Source: Nocardia carnea | GTDB taxonomy: Bacteria > Actinomycetota > Actinomycetes > Mycobacteriales > Mycobacteriaceae | DNA length: 35,022 nucleotides | NCBI RefSeq assembly: GCF_029869215.1 | Contig: NZ_JARWPM010000098.1 | Coordinates: 1 to 35,022 of the forward strand | Direction of reading: 5' to 3' | Shown here: positions 7,958-15,613 of the stretch, in pieces | How positions within the stretch are numbered: position 1 is the stretch's first letter | Layout of the letters: each line of letters begins with the position of its first letter | Program-made: the position numbers and the translations under genes | The notes under the pieces: generated by a model | The model's database searches: none | What the model saw: only the letters and a program-made list of their open reading frames with translations | Told to the model about the DNA's origin: nothing

Positions 7958-10485
7958 TGGCCGCACATCCCATGCGCACGGTCGCGCTGCGTAACCTCGC
8001 CGCGCACAAGGTGCGGCTGGCGCTGACGCTGCTGTCGGTGGTGCTCGGGACCGCGTTCATCGCGGGTTCGTTCGTTTTCACCGATACCCTCCAGCGCACC
8101 TTCGACGGGATCTTCGCGAACGAGGCCAAGGGCGTCGATGTGCGGCTGAGCCCCGAGGAACGGCAGTCCGCCGGTATCCCGCAGGAGGTGGCCGACGATG
8201 TGGCCGCCATGGACGGGGTCCGGACGGTGGCCCCGGGGATCGAAGGGGCGGTGGTGCTGCTCGACCCCACCGGTAAGAAAGCCGTGCAGACCGGTGGTGC
8301 CCCGAGTATGGGGACGGTCTACCTGCCGCCGGAGCGCTCGGTCGCCGAACCGGACCCGTTCGTCGCCGGAACACCACCGGCCGCGCCGGGCCAGATCGCG
8401 CTCAACACCACCGCCGCCGAACGCGCCGGGCTCACGGTCGGCGAGCAGACGAAAGTGCTGGTGCCCTCGCACGGGGTCCCGATCGACGTCACCCTCACCG
8501 GCATCTACGCGCCGGCCGCGGATACCGGTGGTTTCATCGGGGTGCAGTTCACCGAGGCGCAGGCACGCGAGCTGTTCACCGACGGATCGCACGTCGCCTA
8601 TCTCGATATCGCGGCCGACGGAATCCCCGGCGATACGCTGCGCGACCGGCTGTCCATGCTGTACCCGGACTACAAGGCGCAGAACGGTGATCAGGTCCGC
8701 GCGGAGATGAAGGCCCAGATCTCCGAGGCGCTGAACTTCCTGAACTACTTTCTGCTCGCGTTCGGTGCGATCGCGCTGATCGTAGGCACGTTCATCATCT
8801 ACAACACCTTCTCCATGCTGGTGGCGCAGCGGTTGCGGGAGCTGGCTCTGCTGCGGGCGATCGGCGCGGGCCGCGGGCAGGTCGGGCGCTCGGTGGTCGC
8901 CGAAGCCCTGATCGTCGGTGTGATCGGTAGCGTGCTCGGCTTGCTCGCCGGTATCGGGCTCGCCTACGGCCTGGCCGCGCTGCTCAACGCGTTCGACCTC
9001 GGCCTGCCGACCGGCCGGATGACCGTCCTGCCGCGCACGGTGCTGGTGGCGTTCGTGGTGGGTCTGCTGGTGACGGTGGTCAGTGCCTATGCGCCGGCCC
9101 GGCGCGCCTCCCGTATCCCGCCGGTCCAGGCGATGCGCGAGGAGTTCGCCTCCGCCGGTGAAACGCTCCGGGGCCGGACCGTCGCGGGGGCGCTGCTGGC
9201 CGTCGCGGGTGTGGTGCTGGTCGTACTCGGCGCCCGTAACACCGGTGGGGGTGCGGCGGCGGTCGTCGGCGTGGGTGCGCTGGCGCTGATCCTCGCGGTC
9301 CTGTTCGCGGCGCCTGCGCTGTCGCGACCGGTGCTGGCCGGCCTGGGCTGGCTGATCAAACCGTTCGGGCCGATGGGGCAGATGGCCCGCAACAACGCGA
9401 TCCGCAATCCCCGCCGGACGGCCGCCACCGCGTTCGCGCTGACACTCGGTTTGATGCTGGTCACCGCGATCGGGATGCTCGGCGAATCGGCCAAGGTGAG
9501 CATCTCGCGGCTCGTGGATCAGGGGGTGGAAGCCGATTACGTGCTCGCCGGGCCACAGATGATGGGCGTGCCCACCGGCGCGAGCGATGCGGTGCGGGAG
9601 AAGGTGCCCGCGGCCGCCGAGGTCGTCGGACTGCGCGGGGTGATGCTGAAGGTGGGCGACGACGACGAGTTCGGCACCTCCCCGGACGGCCCGCTGGACA
9701 AGGTCGTGAATATCGATATCCGCAGTGGCACATCGGCGCTGGGAGATTCGGATATTCTGCTCGGCGAAGACGAGGCGGCCGAGCACGGCGTCGGGGCCGG
9801 CGACCGGCTGGTGATCAACACACTGGACGGCACCCAGATCCCGCTGACCGTATCCGGCGTGTACGCGGATTCGCCGGTACTGGGCCCGCTGATCGTGCCG
9901 AACGCGGTATTCGAGAAGGCGATGCCGCCCGCCCTGCGAACCGACGCCGCGGTGCTGATCAAGGCCGAGCCCGGTGCCGATCTCGCCGCCATGCGAACCG
10001 ACCTGGAACGCGCCACCGAGGAATTCGTCATCGTCCAAGTCCAGGACCGCGAGGAATTCAAGGGCGAGAACGCGAAACAGATCAACAATATGCTGGCCAT
10101 CCTGTACGGGCTGCTGGCGTTGGCGGTGGTCATCGCGGTACTCGGCATCGTCAACACCCTGGCGCTCTCGGTGGTGGAGCGGCGGCGCGAAATCGGTATG
10201 TTGCGTGCCGTCGGCACGCAACGATCACAGGTCCGGCGCACCATCTACCTGGAATCCATGCTCATCGCGGTATTCGGCGCGATCGTCGGTGCGGTGCTGG
10301 GCCTGGGGCTGGGCGTCGGATTCCTGCGGACGCTGCGCGATTTCGGGCTGGATCAGATCGCGGTGCCCTGGGATCAGCTGGTGTACATGCTGATCGGGTC
10401 CGCTGTCGTGGGCGTGCTGGCGGCATTGTGGCCCGCGGTGCGGGCGGCCCGCACTCCACCGCTGGCGGCCATCGCCGACCTCTGA
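7957..10485 (+). CDS. FtsX-like ABC transporter permease
   Basis: An 842-residue membrane protein with about ten helices. The first (LTLLSVVLGTAFIAGSFVF) is followed by a large extracytoplasmic domain (about 45-250). Then come an FtsX core of three helices (FLNYFLLAFGAIALIVGTF; LIVGVIGSVLGLLAGIGLA; VLVAFVVGLLVTVVSAYAPA), two to three central helices, a second extracytoplasmic domain (about 515-705) and a second FtsX core near the C-terminus ending WPAVRAARTPPLAAIADL. Both cores carry the cytoplasmic L-R-x-x-G-A/T loops (LALLRAIGAGRGQV; GMLRAVGTQRSQV) that touch the ATPase. This double-FtsX layout is that of actinobacterial exporters of lipids, peptides or drugs; the substrate is unknown. GGAGGT at 7945-7950 supports GTG 7957. 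Confidence 0.93.
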   Translation: MAAHPMRTVALRNLAAHKVRLALTLLSVVLGTAFIAGSFVFTDTLQRTFDGIFANEAKGVDVRLSPEERQSAGIPQEVADDVAAMDGVRTVAPGIEGAVVLLDPTGKKAVQTGGAPSMGTVYLPPERSVAEPDPFVAGTPPAAPGQIALNTTAAERAGLTVGEQTKVLVPSHGVPIDVTLTGIYAPAADTGGFIGVQFTEAQARELFTDGSHVAYLDIAADGIPGDTLRDRLSMLYPDYKAQNGDQVRAEMKAQISEALNFLNYFLLAFGAIALIVGTFIIYNTFSMLVAQRLRELALLRAIGAGRGQVGRSVVAEALIVGVIGSVLGLLAGIGLAYGLAALLNAFDLGLPTGRMTVLPRTVLVAFVVGLLVTVVSAYAPARRASRIPPVQAMREEFASAGETLRGRTVAGALLAVAGVVLVVLGARNTGGGAAAVVGVGALALILAVLFAAPALSRPVLAGLGWLIKPFGPMGQMARNNAIRNPRRTAATAFALTLGLMLVTAIGMLGESAKVSISRLVDQGVEADYVLAGPQMMGVPTGASDAVREKVPAAAEVVGLRGVMLKVGDDDEFGTSPDGPLDKVVNIDIRSGTSALGDSDILLGEDEAAEHGVGAGDRLVINTLDGTQIPLTVSGVYADSPVLGPLIVPNAVFEKAMPPALRTDAAVLIKAEPGADLAAMRTDLERATEEFVIVQVQDREEFKGENAKQINNMLAILYGLLALAVVIAVLGIVNTLALSVVERRREIGMLRAVGTQRSQVRRTIYLESMLIAVFGAIVGAVLGLGLGVGFLRTLRDFGLDQIAVPWDQLVYMLIGSAVVGVLAALWPAVRAARTPPLAAIADL

Positions 10486-10492
10486 ACGCGGC

Positions 10493-10519
10493 ACCGGCCG
10501 GGCACGCCGCCCGGCCGGT
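10493..10519 (+). terminator. Terminator hairpin after the ABC exporter
   Basis: A perfect 11-base stem (ACCGGCCGGGC, loop ACGCC, complement) eight bases after the permease stop, without a T-tract. It lies in the 177-base gap between convergent genes and may block read-through into the VWA operon. Confidence 0.7.
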
Positions 10520-10662
10520 CCCCGCGGCGGGTGTCGGTCCGGCCGCTGCGCCACCGGTCGAACCGGTCGGCGTTACCGCGCGGCGAGCGAACGGCCGGCG
10601 GTCGTTCCGGGCCGGGAGATGCCGGCGCAGTCGCCGCCGGTGCCGAGCCGGCCCGGCCGAGG

Positions 10663-11835
10663 TTACTGCCGGTCGGTGCCCCAATGCCGGAGGTCGCCGC
10701 GGTTCAAGGCTTCGGCGAGGAGATCCGGAAACCGGTCCGGAGTGCAGGCGAACGCGGGCACCCCGAGCGCGGCCAGCGCGGCGGCGTTCTCGCGATCGTA
10801 GGAAGGGGCGCCGTCGTCGGAGAGCGCCAGCAGCACCACCACCTGCACCCCGGCTTCCTTCATGGTGTTGATCCGGCGCAGCATTTCCTCCCGCACCCCG
10901 CCTTCGTACAAGTCGGAGATCAGGAAGAACAGGCTGTCGGCGGGCCGGGTGATGAGCGACTGGCAGTAGGCGATGGCCCGGTTGATATAGGTGCCGCCGC
11001 CGAGCTGAGTACCGAACAGGACATCCACCGGGTCGGCGAGTTTCTCGGTGAGGTCGACGACCTCGGTATCGAAGACCACCAGCGAGGTCCGCAGTGACCG
11101 CATCGAGGCCAGCACCGCGCCGAACACCGACGAGTACACGACACTCGAGGCCATCGACCCGGATTGATCTATCGCCAGGATCACGTCACGGTGCACCGCC
11201 TGGGCGCGCCGGCCGTAACCCACCAGCTGCTCGGCGATGACGGTGCGCTGTTCGGGCAGGTAGTTGGCCAGATTCTTGCGGATGGTGCGGTCGAAGTCGA
11301 TATCGCGGGGTTTGGGGCGCGAGGTCCGGGTAGCCCGGTTCAGTGCCCCGCTCACCGCGGCGACCGTCCGGGTGGCGATCCGTTCCTCGATCTCTTTCAC
11401 CACCTTGCCGACCACCATCCGGGCGGTCGATTTGGTGGTCTCCGGGATCACCCGGTTCAGGCTGAGCAGCGTGCCGACCAGGTGGACGTCGGGTTCCACG
11501 GCCTCCATCAGTTCGGGTTCGAGCAGCAGCTGGGTGAGGTTCAGCCGGTCCACCGCATCGCGCTGCATCACCTCGACCACCGTCGACGGGAAATAGGTGC
11601 GGATATCGCCGAGCCAGCGAGCCACTCGCGGCGCGGATCCGCCCAGACCACCGGAGCGTTCACCGCCCGACCGGCCGTCCGCCGCGTCGTAGACGGCGGC
11701 CAGCGCCTTGTCGACGGCCGAATCATCGGCGCCGCCGAGCCCGCCGAGCGCCGGTTCGGCGGCCGAGCCGAGAACGAGCCGCCAGCGGCGCAGCCGCTCC
11801 TGTTCCGGAACCGATTGTGCCGCGGTGCTGTTCAC
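10663..11835 (-). CDS. VWA domain protein of the MoxR/DUF5682 operon
   Basis: A 390-residue cytoplasmic protein. Residues 1-210 are helical (WLGDIRTYFPSTVVEVMQRDA is conserved in such partners). A von Willebrand A domain follows with a full MIDAS metal site: DQSGSMASS (Asp223, Ser225, Ser227), the Thr of GGGTYINR, and the Asp of ISDLYEGG. VWA partners of MoxR ATPases usually recruit or recognise the substrate of the AAA ring through the bound Mg2+. It is the last gene of the four-gene operon and its GTG overlaps the upstream stop (GTGA, 11832-11835). There is no signal peptide or membrane segment. The client is unknown. Confidence 0.9.
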   Translation of the reverse strand: MNSTAAQSVPEQERLRRWRLVLGSAAEPALGGLGGADDSAVDKALAAVYDAADGRSGGERSGGLGGSAPRVARWLGDIRTYFPSTVVEVMQRDAVDRLNLTQLLLEPELMEAVEPDVHLVGTLLSLNRVIPETTKSTARMVVGKVVKEIEERIATRTVAAVSGALNRATRTSRPKPRDIDFDRTIRKNLANYLPEQRTVIAEQLVGYGRRAQAVHRDVILAIDQSGSMASSVVYSSVFGAVLASMRSLRTSLVVFDTEVVDLTEKLADPVDVLFGTQLGGGTYINRAIAYCQSLITRPADSLFFLISDLYEGGVREEMLRRINTMKEAGVQVVVLLALSDDGAPSYDRENAAALAALGVPAFACTPDRFPDLLAEALNRGDLRHWGTDRQ

Positions 11836-14510
11836 GCAGGTACCCCCAGAATATCGGCGACGGCCCGCAGGACGAGTCCGCCGCGTACCGGATCGGTTTC
11901 GGTGGTGGTCGCCGGCCGGGCCGGGTCGCGGTCGCGGACCGCCGAGCCGATGGCCCGGCGCTCCCCGGATTCGAACGCCCCGAAGGTGCGGCGCAGCAGC
12001 GGCACCACTTCCATGAACTGATCGCCGGACAGTCCGGCGAGCCAGTTGTCGATCAGCCGCAGCAGCGCCCGGTCGTGCACCAGGACCAGCCCCCGGCCGC
12101 CGACGAAACCGTCGACCCAGGCGGCCTTGGCGGCCGCGGTATGGCCGATCGAGAGCGCCGCGGCCAGCCGGCGGGCGGCCTCGTCGGCGTCGAACCGGCC
12201 GGCGTCGCAGAGCAACCGGACCACTCGCCCGGTCAGCAGGCCGTGGATATCCGGGCGGTCGGCCAGCCGGGCCAGCGCGGTGAGCCACTGTTCGGTGGAG
12301 TCGGCGTGGTCGCGGGTGTGTATCGCGGTGGTGACCGTATCGAGCTGGGTGCGCAGGGCCGCGGCGGTATCGTCGCCCAGGCCGGTGACCGCCGCGGGGA
12401 GGCCGGCGCAGATCCGCACGAGCACACTGTCGGCGACCTGTGCCAGGGCCGAGGTATCGGTGCCGCGGACATCGCCGTAGCGCAGCGTGCGGAGCACACC
12501 GGGCAGGGCGGCGAGCAGATGGGTGATGTCGTGATCGATCGCGGCGGCGGAGCCGAGGCGGCCGATGAGACCGTCCAGAGCGCCCGGGAGATCGGCGAGC
12601 AGCGCGAATTCCAGGGCGTCGGTGAGTTCGGCGACACCGTTCCCGTCGCGGTCGGCGGTATCGAGGATCTTGGCCTCGGCGGCCGCCTGCACGGTCGTGC
12701 CCCAGCGGGCCGCCTCGATCACCCGGACCGCGAACTCCGGCTCCCAGCGCAACTCCCAGGTCTCCCGGAAGGTGCCGGTGGACTGGACCGAATCGTGCCC
12801 GGGGACACCCCAATCCACCCCGAGCAGCCGTAACCGGTGCAGCAGCCGCGATTTGGCGATATCGCGGTCTTTGCGCAGGTCCAGGTCGAGTGTGCGGGCG
12901 AGGGCCTCCTGTTTCAGGCGTAGCGTGCGCGACTGCGCCCGCAGGTCGGCTTCGAGCGGCACGGTGGGCGTTTCGGCCGGAACCGTGCCCAGCGCCTCGC
13001 CCACGACGAGTTCTTCGCCGACGAGCCGCAGCACGGTGTCGTCACCCTCGCACAGCACCGCCCGTGTTGCCTCGGTGACCTCCGACAACCCGGCCAACGG
13101 CCGGCCGCGCAATACGGCGAGAGTTTCGGCCAGCCGGACCGCCTCGATGATATGGGCGCTGGACACCGGCAGATCATGGCGGCGCAGCAGCCCCGCGACC
13201 TTGGTGAGCCAGGCCGCGATCGGCTGGGCGGTCTCGGTGAACAGGTGCTGGTACCAGCCGGGGGAGATGACCCCCGCGCCGTACCCCGAGGCCGCCGCGA
13301 GCCGGGAATGTGTCCACGGTACCCAGGTGAGACCGGTTTTGACCTTCGGAAGCCCTTTCAGCAGAGCCTGATCGGCGTTGGCGGGGCCGAGGGGTTCGCA
13401 CAGTGCCGGGGCGTGCCAGGCACCGCAGACCACCGCGATCCGCCGCGCCCCGTCCTTGCGGGCGCGGCGCAGCGCCTGCCGCATATGCGCTTCGCGCACG
13501 AGCGTATGCCGATCGATGATCAACGGCTCCGGAGCGGTCGCGCCGGTCCCGTCAACGTCGCCGTCCGCCGCCGACGCATCATCGAATCCCCCGGTCGCGG
13601 TGTTGTCGGGCTCGCCCGTGACGGTGCTGCCGGGTCCGCTCGTCACGGTGCCGTCGGACCTGCCGGCGGCCGTATCGCTCGACTCAGCGGCGGCGGCACC
13701 GGACGGGCTGCCCGCGGAGGTGTCCGCTGTGGCGGCCGATCGGCCGGATGGCGGGCCGGCGGGTTCGGCCGGTGTACCGTCCGGAACCGGTGATTCTCCC
13801 GGCTCGAGTGCGACGGGTTCGGCGCCTGAGACATGTGATCCCCGGGGTGGACGGCCGTCGAGGTCTGCCGGGCCGGGAGCCTGGTCCGGATGGACGGTCG
13901 CGGGCCGCGCGGGCGTGTCGGACGGCGGCGCGGTGACGGCGGTTTCGCGGAGCGCGGCCATGGCTTCGGTGATCGCGGGGAATGTTCCGGCGTCCGTGCT
14001 GGATTCGACGACCGCGTCCCACCAGCGTTCGGCGTCGTCGTAGCCACCGGCGGCGGCGAGTTCGGCCAGTGCGTCCCGGCCGCCGCCGGTGTCGTCGAGC
14101 GCCAGGGCCGTCGCGGCGGGCAGATCGCAGAACCGGACGGGGACACCGTTACCGACGGCATAGCGCAGGGCCTGCCATTCCGGGGAGAACTCGGCATACG
14201 GCCAGAACGCCGCGCGTGCCGGTTCGTCGGCGACGTAGCCCAGCAGGGCGACGGGCGGCGCCATGGTGTCGGCGGCGATATGGGTGACCAGCGGGTCCGC
14301 ATCCGCCGGTCCCTCGATCAGGACCATATCCGGCCGGAATTCCGCGAGAGCCAGCCGCAGCGAGCGCGCCGAACCCGGCCCGTGATGCCGGATTCCGTAG
14401 ATCCGGGTCTCCGCCTCCGGGCCTGACGCACTCACGCTCTGCTGTCGGGGCGTGGGTGCGGGCCCTGCGTGGTGACGCTGCGCTACCGCCTCCGGGCCTG
14501 ACGCACTCAC
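11832..14510 (-). CDS. DUF5682 family, ChaN/EreA-like domain protein
   Basis: A protein of 892 residues if read from GTG 14510, or 867 from GTG 14435. The N-terminal domain has TRIYGIRHHGPGSARSL, LIEGPADADPL and, after an insertion, VCGAWHAPAL. These His/Glu motifs are typical of the ChaN/EreA/TraB superfamily of metal-dependent or haem-binding folds. The insertion (about 135 residues, 13536-13930) is Gly/Ser/Thr/Asp-rich and looks disordered. The C-terminal 450 residues are helical, with no known catalytic motif. In other actinobacteria this family sits with MoxR, VWA and SWIM proteins. GTG 14510 overlaps the MoxR stop; the extra 25 N-terminal residues come from the repeat element at 14436-14510, so GTG 14435 may be the ancestral start. 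Enzyme activity is not established. Confidence 0.82.
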   Translation of the reverse strand: MSASGPEAVAQRHHAGPAPTPRQQSVSASGPEAETRIYGIRHHGPGSARSLRLALAEFRPDMVLIEGPADADPLVTHIAADTMAPPVALLGYVADEPARAAFWPYAEFSPEWQALRYAVGNGVPVRFCDLPAATALALDDTGGGRDALAELAAAGGYDDAERWWDAVVESSTDAGTFPAITEAMAALRETAVTAPPSDTPARPATVHPDQAPGPADLDGRPPRGSHVSGAEPVALEPGESPVPDGTPAEPAGPPSGRSAATADTSAGSPSGAAAAESSDTAAGRSDGTVTSGPGSTVTGEPDNTATGGFDDASAADGDVDGTGATAPEPLIIDRHTLVREAHMRQALRRARKDGARRIAVVCGAWHAPALCEPLGPANADQALLKGLPKVKTGLTWVPWTHSRLAAASGYGAGVISPGWYQHLFTETAQPIAAWLTKVAGLLRRHDLPVSSAHIIEAVRLAETLAVLRGRPLAGLSEVTEATRAVLCEGDDTVLRLVGEELVVGEALGTVPAETPTVPLEADLRAQSRTLRLKQEALARTLDLDLRKDRDIAKSRLLHRLRLLGVDWGVPGHDSVQSTGTFRETWELRWEPEFAVRVIEAARWGTTVQAAAEAKILDTADRDGNGVAELTDALEFALLADLPGALDGLIGRLGSAAAIDHDITHLLAALPGVLRTLRYGDVRGTDTSALAQVADSVLVRICAGLPAAVTGLGDDTAAALRTQLDTVTTAIHTRDHADSTEQWLTALARLADRPDIHGLLTGRVVRLLCDAGRFDADEAARRLAAALSIGHTAAAKAAWVDGFVGGRGLVLVHDRALLRLIDNWLAGLSGDQFMEVVPLLRRTFGAFESGERRAIGSAVRDRDPARPATTTETDPVRGGLVLRAVADILGVPA
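14411..14510 (-). repeat. Start-associated repeat element, copy A, with a 25-base direct repeat
   Basis: The 25 bases at 14411-14435 and 14486-14510 are identical and 75 bases apart. On the coding strand both begin GTGAGTGCGTCAGGCCCGGA. The unit 14436-14510 matches 32330-32403 (opposite strand): the first 51 bases agree at 45 positions, and similarity continues to the C(A)YGCCCC block. It encodes 25 residues in frame with the DUF5682 protein, MSASGPEAVAQRHHAGPA and seven more. There is no transposase and there are no terminal inverted repeats. Confidence 0.85.
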
Positions 14511-15613
14511 GCCGTGAGCTCCCGGCAGGCACGGTAGAAATCGGACCATTCGTCGCGTTCGCGGACCACGGCCTCGAGGTATTCCGTCCACACCACCGCG
14601 TCGGCCACCGGGTCCTTGATCACCGAACCGACGACGGCCCCCGCGATATCGCCGGCCCGCAGCACACCGTCACCGAAATGCGCCGAGAGCGCCATCCCGT
14701 TGGTGATCACCGAAATGGCTTCGGCCGTGGACAGCGTCCCCGACGGGGATTTGAGTTTGGTCCGGCCGTCGGCGGTGATACCGGCGCGCAGTTCCCGGAA
14801 GATCCGTACCACGCGGCGCACTTCCTCGGCGGCCGCCGGTACCTCGGGCAACTCCAGTGCCGAACCCAGTTGAGCGACCCGGCGGGTGACGATATCGATC
14901 TCCTCGGCCTCGGTGCCCGGTAGCGGCAGGACCACGGTGTTGAACCGGCGGCGCAGGGCCGAGGACAGTTCGTTCACGCCGCGGTCGCGGTCGTTGGCTG
15001 TGGCGATGATGTTGAAGCCCTTCGCTGCCTGTACTTCGGTGCCGAGTTCGGGGATCGGCAGCGTTTTCTCCGACAGGATGGTGATCAGCGCGTCCTGCAC
15101 ATCGGAGGGAATCCTGGTGAGCTCCTCGAGCCGGGCGATGGACCCGGCGCGCATGGCGTTGAGTACCGGCGAGGGCACCAGGGCCGCGTCACTGGGACCT
15201 TCGGCGAGCAGCCGGGCGTAGTTCCAGCCGTACCGGACCGCTTCCTCCGCGGTACCCGAGGTGCCCTGTACCAGCAGTGTGGAGGCACCGCTGATGGCGG
15301 CCGACAGATGTTCGGACACCCAGGTTTTCGCCGTACCGGGAACGCCGAGCAGAAGCAGCGCGCGATCGGTGGCGAGGGTGGCCACCGCGACCTCCATGAG
15401 CCGTCGGGGACCGACGTACTTCGGCGTGATCACCGTGCCGTCGTCCAGGGTGCCGCCCAGTAGATAGGTCACCACGGCCCACGGGGACAGTTTCCACGAC
15501 GGCGGGCGGGGCCGGTCGTCGGCGGCGGCCAGCGCGCTCAATTCACCGGCGAATGCCTGTTCGGCGTGCGGGCGCAGCAGCGGCGCGGCGGGGGCGGATT
15601 CGGTGGTGGTCAC
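14507..15613 (-). CDS. MoxR-type AAA+ ATPase
   Basis: A 368-residue ATPase of the MoxR branch (helix-2 insert clade), acting as a chaperone-like ring with a VWA partner. Walker A is GVPGTAKT (residues 90-97). The Walker B position reads IARLEELTR, so the usual D-E pair is E-E. Sensor 1 is IIATANDRDRGVNELSSALRRRF, which also carries the arginine-finger region, and the lid helices follow. The GTG overlaps the SWIM gene stop (GTGA, 15610-15613), with GAGGAG just upstream; its own stop overlaps the next GTG. This places it as the second gene of one translationally coupled operon. The frame is open upstream to 16042 but lies inside the SWIM gene. The substrate is unknown. Confidence 0.92.
   Translation of the reverse strand: MTTTESAPAAPLLRPHAEQAFAGELSALAAADDRPRPPSWKLSPWAVVTYLLGGTLDDGTVITPKYVGPRRLMEVAVATLATDRALLLLGVPGTAKTWVSEHLSAAISGASTLLVQGTSGTAEEAVRYGWNYARLLAEGPSDAALVPSPVLNAMRAGSIARLEELTRIPSDVQDALITILSEKTLPIPELGTEVQAAKGFNIIATANDRDRGVNELSSALRRRFNTVVLPLPGTEAEEIDIVTRRVAQLGSALELPEVPAAAEEVRRVVRIFRELRAGITADGRTKLKSPSGTLSTAEAISVITNGMALSAHFGDGVLRAGDIAGAVVGSVIKDPVADAVVWTEYLEAVVRERDEWSDFYRACRELTA

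Noticed and set aside
7195..10221. A 1008-codon open frame on the minus strand opposite the ABC permease
   Set aside because: It is His/Arg/Gln-rich with no domain, and the plus strand encodes a clear ATPase and permease. Such long antisense frames are expected at this GC content.
14411..14510. Insertion sequence or transposon
   Set aside because: The 75-base unit has no terminal inverted repeats and no transposase in the window. It is reported as a start-associated repeat instead.
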